A stretch of DNA of 9,147 nt from Desulfamplus sp. (GTDB lineage Bacteria; Desulfobacterota; Desulfobacteria; Desulfobacterales; Desulfobacteraceae), in NCBI GenBank assembly GCA_015232935.1, contig JADFYT010000080.1:1-9147 (forward strand), given 5' to 3'. Positions 7,279-9,147 of this stretch are shown here, in pieces; the stretch's first letter is position 1; each line of letters starts with the position of its first letter. The notes beneath the pieces are model-generated. The model worked only from the letters and a program-made list of their open reading frames with translations. It had not been told where the DNA came from and did no database searches. The translations under genes and the position numbers were made by a program.

Positions 7279-7326
7279 AACCTCGCTCTTCTTTTTTGAT
7301 GAGCGAGGTTCTTTAATCTTTTTTTT
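7279..7326 (+). terminator. Rho-independent terminator downstream of the DUF4350 gene
   Basis: AACCTCGCTC (7279-7288) pairs perfectly with GAGCGAGGTT (7301-7310), giving a 10-bp GC-rich stem with a 12-nt loop. It is followed by CTTTAATCTTTTTTTT. The T-run is on the plus strand only, so it terminates rightward transcription. The opposite side lacks a T-tract and would not serve the convergent minus-strand gene. The rest of the 7186-7278 stretch holds nothing recognisable. Confidence 0.85.
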
Positions 7327-7382
7327 CAGCTTTTTCAGACGACTTTTTTTCAGACGTTTTTTTCAAGACAGGTTTTTCTTTT
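7313..7382 (-). other. Out-of-frame Lys/Glu-rich extension of the minus-strand gene
   Basis: On the minus strand, stepping forward one base at the CCC codon (7389-7391) gives 25 sense codons before TAA at 7313-7315. They begin PPEKEKPVLKK and end SSEKAEKKD. The tail is lysine/glutamate-rich with a loose (T/S)SEK rhythm and looks like a natural cytoplasmic C-terminus. The stop would fall 3 nt from the base of the terminator hairpin. Low complexity makes chance openness possible. Confidence 0.45.
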
Positions 7383-8327
7383 TCAGGCGGGTTTAAGATA
7401 TCGATGATTGTAATGATCTATAAAATTACTGATGCTGTCATCAGGAAATTCGATATCTATCCTGGCTGATTCGATATCGGCCTTGGCGGAGGCAAGAATT
7501 GAACTCATGACCATCACCGGAAGAAGAAAGGATCTGATCTGCCTGTTTGTATAAACGTCAGTCCACCAGGTAAGACCGACACCTATTGAAGCAACCGCAA
7601 CAGGGCTGAAAAGAAATATGAAAAGCGGAATAAATGATTTCAGGTATGGTTTGGCAATATATAACGATACTGCTCCGGACAGCACAATAGCCACTTTTGA
7701 GATCTCATAATAGATGGTATATCTGACCATCATCATAAAAGATGCTAATGCAGTCGTTAATGTGTGGTCAAAAATAGCTTTGCGGATCATGTCCGTAGAG
7801 AACTCTTTAACCGATAGCAGCCCCTTTAAAATATCCTGCTTATCTTCCGGCATGGAGTGGAGGATATCAAGAATATTTTTAATGATCTTGTCCTGGGTTT
7901 TATTGTCTTTTTCCTTAAACTGTTCTGAAAAATTATTTATGATTTTTATCAGAAGATATCTGACCATATCATCAGGTGATACCCCGCAAAATTCTTTATC
8001 TACTTTTCTGAGCAGGGCTGTTGCCTGAACCTCAATTTCTGTACCAACAGCATTGAGCGAATAGATATCAAGTTTTTCAGGTACAGGTATTCTTAAAAAG
8101 AGCATGACCTCATTTAATTTCCAGGCTCTGAGCTCAACAGTATCACGCATTGCTGCCGTTCGTGACCTCTCCTGAAGAAAATCTCCAAGATGGTCGCTGT
8201 CAGCAAGCCAACCTGTAAACTTTCTCTGCAAAATATTTCTAAGTGTAAGATGATGCCACAGACCAAGCTGGCTGGACAGAGATTCGCTCTCTTCATTAAT
8301 CAATCCTGAAATAAATGTACTTACCAT
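7383..8327 (-). CDS. Helical membrane-associated protein, possibly distantly YaaW-like (314 aa, C-terminus probably shortened)
   Basis: I do not recognise this protein firmly. The first 180 residues are soluble, charged and mostly helical. The segment from about 108 (KVDKEFCG, then VRYLLIKIINNF and KTQDKIIKNILDIL) faintly recalls the helical region of YaaW/UPF0174 proteins. Two or three hydrophobic stretches follow at about 190-209, 212-225 and 232-255 (SFIPLFIFLFSPVAVASIGV), then another at 266-281, suggesting membrane insertion. The start at 8327 is fixed by an in-frame TAG about 36 bases upstream; only a weak AAGAG precedes it. The gene is divergent from the DUF697 gene across 75 bp and may share its regulation. 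Oddity: the frame stops at TGA 7383-7385, but one frame over it continues as PPEKEKPVLKK... to ...SSEKAEKKD and TAA at 7313, suggesting a 1-bp indel in AAACCC. Confidence 0.65.
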   Translation of the reverse strand: MVSTFISGLINEESESLSSQLGLWHHLTLRNILQRKFTGWLADSDHLGDFLQERSRTAAMRDTVELRAWKLNEVMLFLRIPVPEKLDIYSLNAVGTEIEVQATALLRKVDKEFCGVSPDDMVRYLLIKIINNFSEQFKEKDNKTQDKIIKNILDILHSMPEDKQDILKGLLSVKEFSTDMIRKAIFDHTLTTALASFMMMVRYTIYYEISKVAIVLSGAVSLYIAKPYLKSFIPLFIFLFSPVAVASIGVGLTWWTDVYTNRQIRSFLLPVMVMSSILASAKADIESARIDIEFPDDSISNFIDHYNHRYLKPA

Positions 8328-8402
8328 AAGAATAGTCTCTTGAAATTGTAAACGTCTGTACTAAAAATCTATAAGCAAGGAGGGTAGTCAATATAAAACA
8401 AT
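8328..8402. promoter_or_regulatory. Divergent intergenic region (75 bp)
   Basis: This short gap must hold the 5' signals of both divergent genes. On the plus side there is a strong AAGGAGGG at 8377-8384. On the minus side TACAAT (complement of 8345-8350) is a possible -10 hexamer about 20 bases from the start, with no convincing -35. Shared control of the two genes is an inference from the arrangement. Confidence 0.4.
8377..8384 (+). promoter_or_regulatory. Strong but unusually distant Shine-Dalgarno for the DUF697 gene
   Basis: AAGGAGGG is near-perfect, but 18 nt separate it from the ATG at 8403. An in-frame TAA at 8394-8396 rules out an earlier start in that frame. The intervening sequence is AT-rich (CAATATAAAACAAT) and shows no start codon nearer to the site. 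Confidence 0.6.
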
Positions 8403-8861
8403 ATGAACGAGAAGTTAGAACAGTCAAGAAATATTGTCAAAGAATATATGTGGTGGTCCACAGGGGCAGGCCTGATGCCAATTCCCGTCCTTGATGTAGC
8501 TACTGTTACAGGGGTTCAACTAAGAATGGTGTCAAAACTTTCCGAGCACTACAATATTTCTTTTTCAAAAGATAAAGCAGGTGCGATCATGGCATCTCTT
8601 GCAGGCAGCATATCTGCGTCAACAATATCAAAGGGCGTACTTGCAAGTGCTGTAAAAACCATTCCAATACTGGGGTCACTGACTGCCCCGTTTCTGATGC
8701 CTACATTTTCAGGAGCTGTAACCTATGCACTTGGAATGGTCTTTATTCAACACTTTGAATCAGGGGGCACCCTTCTTGATTTTGATCCGGAAAAGACAAG
8801 AGAGTATTTTCGACTACAGTTTCAGGAGGTCATAAAGGAGACCAGCTCAACCCAAAAGTAG
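8403..8861 (+). CDS. Stand-alone DUF697/YcjF-like protein (152 aa)
   Basis: A small protein consisting of essentially one DUF697 domain. The signature GLMPIPVLDVATVTGVQLRMV at residues 23-43 is typical of the family (usually G-hydrophobic-x-P-hydrophobic-P-x-x-D), followed by LSEHYNISFSKDKAGAIMASL. Two hydrophobic stretches follow (about 60-100 and 101-117), rich in Gly, Ala and Ser (SLAGSISASTISKGVLASA, PILGSLTAPFLMP), then a charged C-terminal helix from 128 (DPEKTREYFRLQFQEVIKE). In YcjF and in some Era-like GTPases this domain is attached to, or works beside, a GTPase and associates with membranes. Here no GTPase is fused or adjacent. It is divergent from the minus-strand helical membrane protein, which suggests a related membrane-linked role, but the function is unknown. 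Confidence 0.8.
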   Translation: MNEKLEQSRNIVKEYMWWSTGAGLMPIPVLDVATVTGVQLRMVSKLSEHYNISFSKDKAGAIMASLAGSISASTISKGVLASAVKTIPILGSLTAPFLMPTFSGAVTYALGMVFIQHFESGGTLLDFDPEKTREYFRLQFQEVIKETSSTQK

Positions 8862-9049
8862 ATCCGTGCCGGAAACAGCGTAAGCCGCAAGGCAGATTTT
8901 ATTATTTGACTCATAAAAAATTAAGTGATAGTTCTTTCAAAACCTTTAAATGGCAATCGTCACAACATGTTATTCTGCCAAAGAGATAACACCCCGTCAA
9001 AGTGGTTGATTGTCTTTATTCATTAACAACCAAATTATGGAGAGAAAAG
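8862..9049. other. Intergenic region before the last gene (188 bp)
   Basis: No gene is seen here. It contains a weak nested hairpin (TGCC near 8869 pairing with GGCA near 8890) followed by GATTTTATTATTT, which might be a weak terminator for the DUF697 gene. It also contains TTGACT at 8906-8911 with a poor GATAGT 15 bp downstream, and a 6-bp inverted repeat TGGTTG (9003-9008) / CAACCA (9027-9032) in the presumed leader of the next gene. None is strong enough to assign a function. Confidence 0.35.
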
Positions 9050-9147
9050 ATGACAAGAAAATTGAAAAGTTTGACGATCATTACCCTATGTCTGTTTGCA
9101 CTCACATCTATCTCGTTTGAAGCAGGGGCACAACAGGCACAAGGAGA
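9050..9147 (+). CDS. Exported protein, N-terminal fragment (3' partial)
   Basis: The frame from ATG 9050 encodes MTRKLKSLTIITLCLFALTSISFEAGAQQAQG before the window ends after 32 codons. A positively charged start (TRKLK), a hydrophobic core (LTIITLCLFALTSI) and an AGA-QQ cleavage site after about residue 27 form a classical Sec signal peptide, so the product is periplasmic, outer membrane or secreted. GGAGA at 9039-9043 precedes the ATG with 6 nt spacing. The overlapping ATG at 9037 leads to a short charged frame that ends soon and is not preferred. The mature protein lies outside the window and cannot be identified. Confidence 0.75.
   Translation, partial: MTRKLKSLTIITLCLFALTSISFEAGAQQAQG

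Noticed and set aside
7321..7382. T-rich stretch with repeated TTTTTCAG as a CRISPR-like or regulatory repeat
   Set aside because: Spacing is irregular and the pattern is explained by Lys/Glu codons (AAA, GAA) of the out-of-frame tail on the minus strand.
7714..8028. Plus-strand open frame of 104 codons
   Set aside because: It is antisense to the minus-strand helical membrane protein; it lacks a ribosome binding site and has no recognisable domain.
8951..8980. TGGCA/TGCCA inverted repeat in the last intergenic region
   Set aside because: Only 5 bp with a 20-nt loop; expected by chance in a region of this size.
9037..9120. Alternative start at ATG 9037 for the last gene
   Set aside because: It gives a short charged frame that reaches a stop within the window; the frame from 9050 has a classical signal peptide and a properly spaced ribosome binding site.

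Overview
The window looks like a chromosomal segment of a Gram-negative bacterium of middling GC content with an accessory, secondary-metabolite character. Two genes encode exported proteins with classical signal peptides, and genes are packed in short runs with ordinary Shine-Dalgarno sites. A large non-ribosomal peptide synthetase (NRPS), a ParE-like toxin-antitoxin pair, a DUF4350 exported protein and a small YcjF/DUF697-like protein would fit Desulfobacterota, Chlorobi or another metabolically complex lineage. No ribosomal RNA or other marker gene is present, so the taxon cannot be fixed.

Layout. From position 1 to 5244 (+) runs the 3' part of an NRPS gene whose start lies outside the window. 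Its visible domain order is sulfotransferase (truncated at its N-terminus by the window edge), condensation, adenylation, carrier protein and thioesterase. It is therefore a chain-terminating module with a built-in sulfotransferase. The adenylation pocket reads D-I-L-Q-L-G-L-V-W-K, one conservative change from the published glycine code, so the last residue added is predicted to be glycine. Three nucleotides after its stop comes a 72-residue antitoxin-like gene (5248-5466). It overlaps a GTG-started ParE-like toxin gene (5463-5731) that is broken by an apparent 2-bp TA duplication near 5613-5617. After a spacer with a clean hairpin comes an exported DUF4350-type protein (5830-7146), followed by a 19-bp tandem repeat and a strong rho-independent terminator (7279-7326).

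The right part holds two divergent genes separated by 75 bp. One is a minus-strand membrane-associated helical protein (7383-8327), possibly distantly YaaW-like. The other is a plus-strand DUF697/YcjF-like protein (8403-8861). The minus-strand gene seems to have lost a Lys/Glu-rich tail: one reading-frame step away, an open frame continues for 25 more codons to 7313. A last gene with a signal peptide begins at 9050 and leaves the window.

How the genes work together. The NRPS makes or finishes a peptide ending in glycine, and the adjacent sulfotransferase domain probably sulfates a hydroxyl on the growing chain or on a building block. The toxin-antitoxin pair is a tightly linked passenger with no evident promoter space of its own. 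The DUF4350 protein and the right-hand pair have no visible biochemical link to the peptide. The most distinctive features are the sulfotransferase-C-A(Gly)-T-TE architecture, several small in-frame repeats or insertions in linkers and loops of the NRPS, and two independent frame-breaking indels in neighbouring genes.
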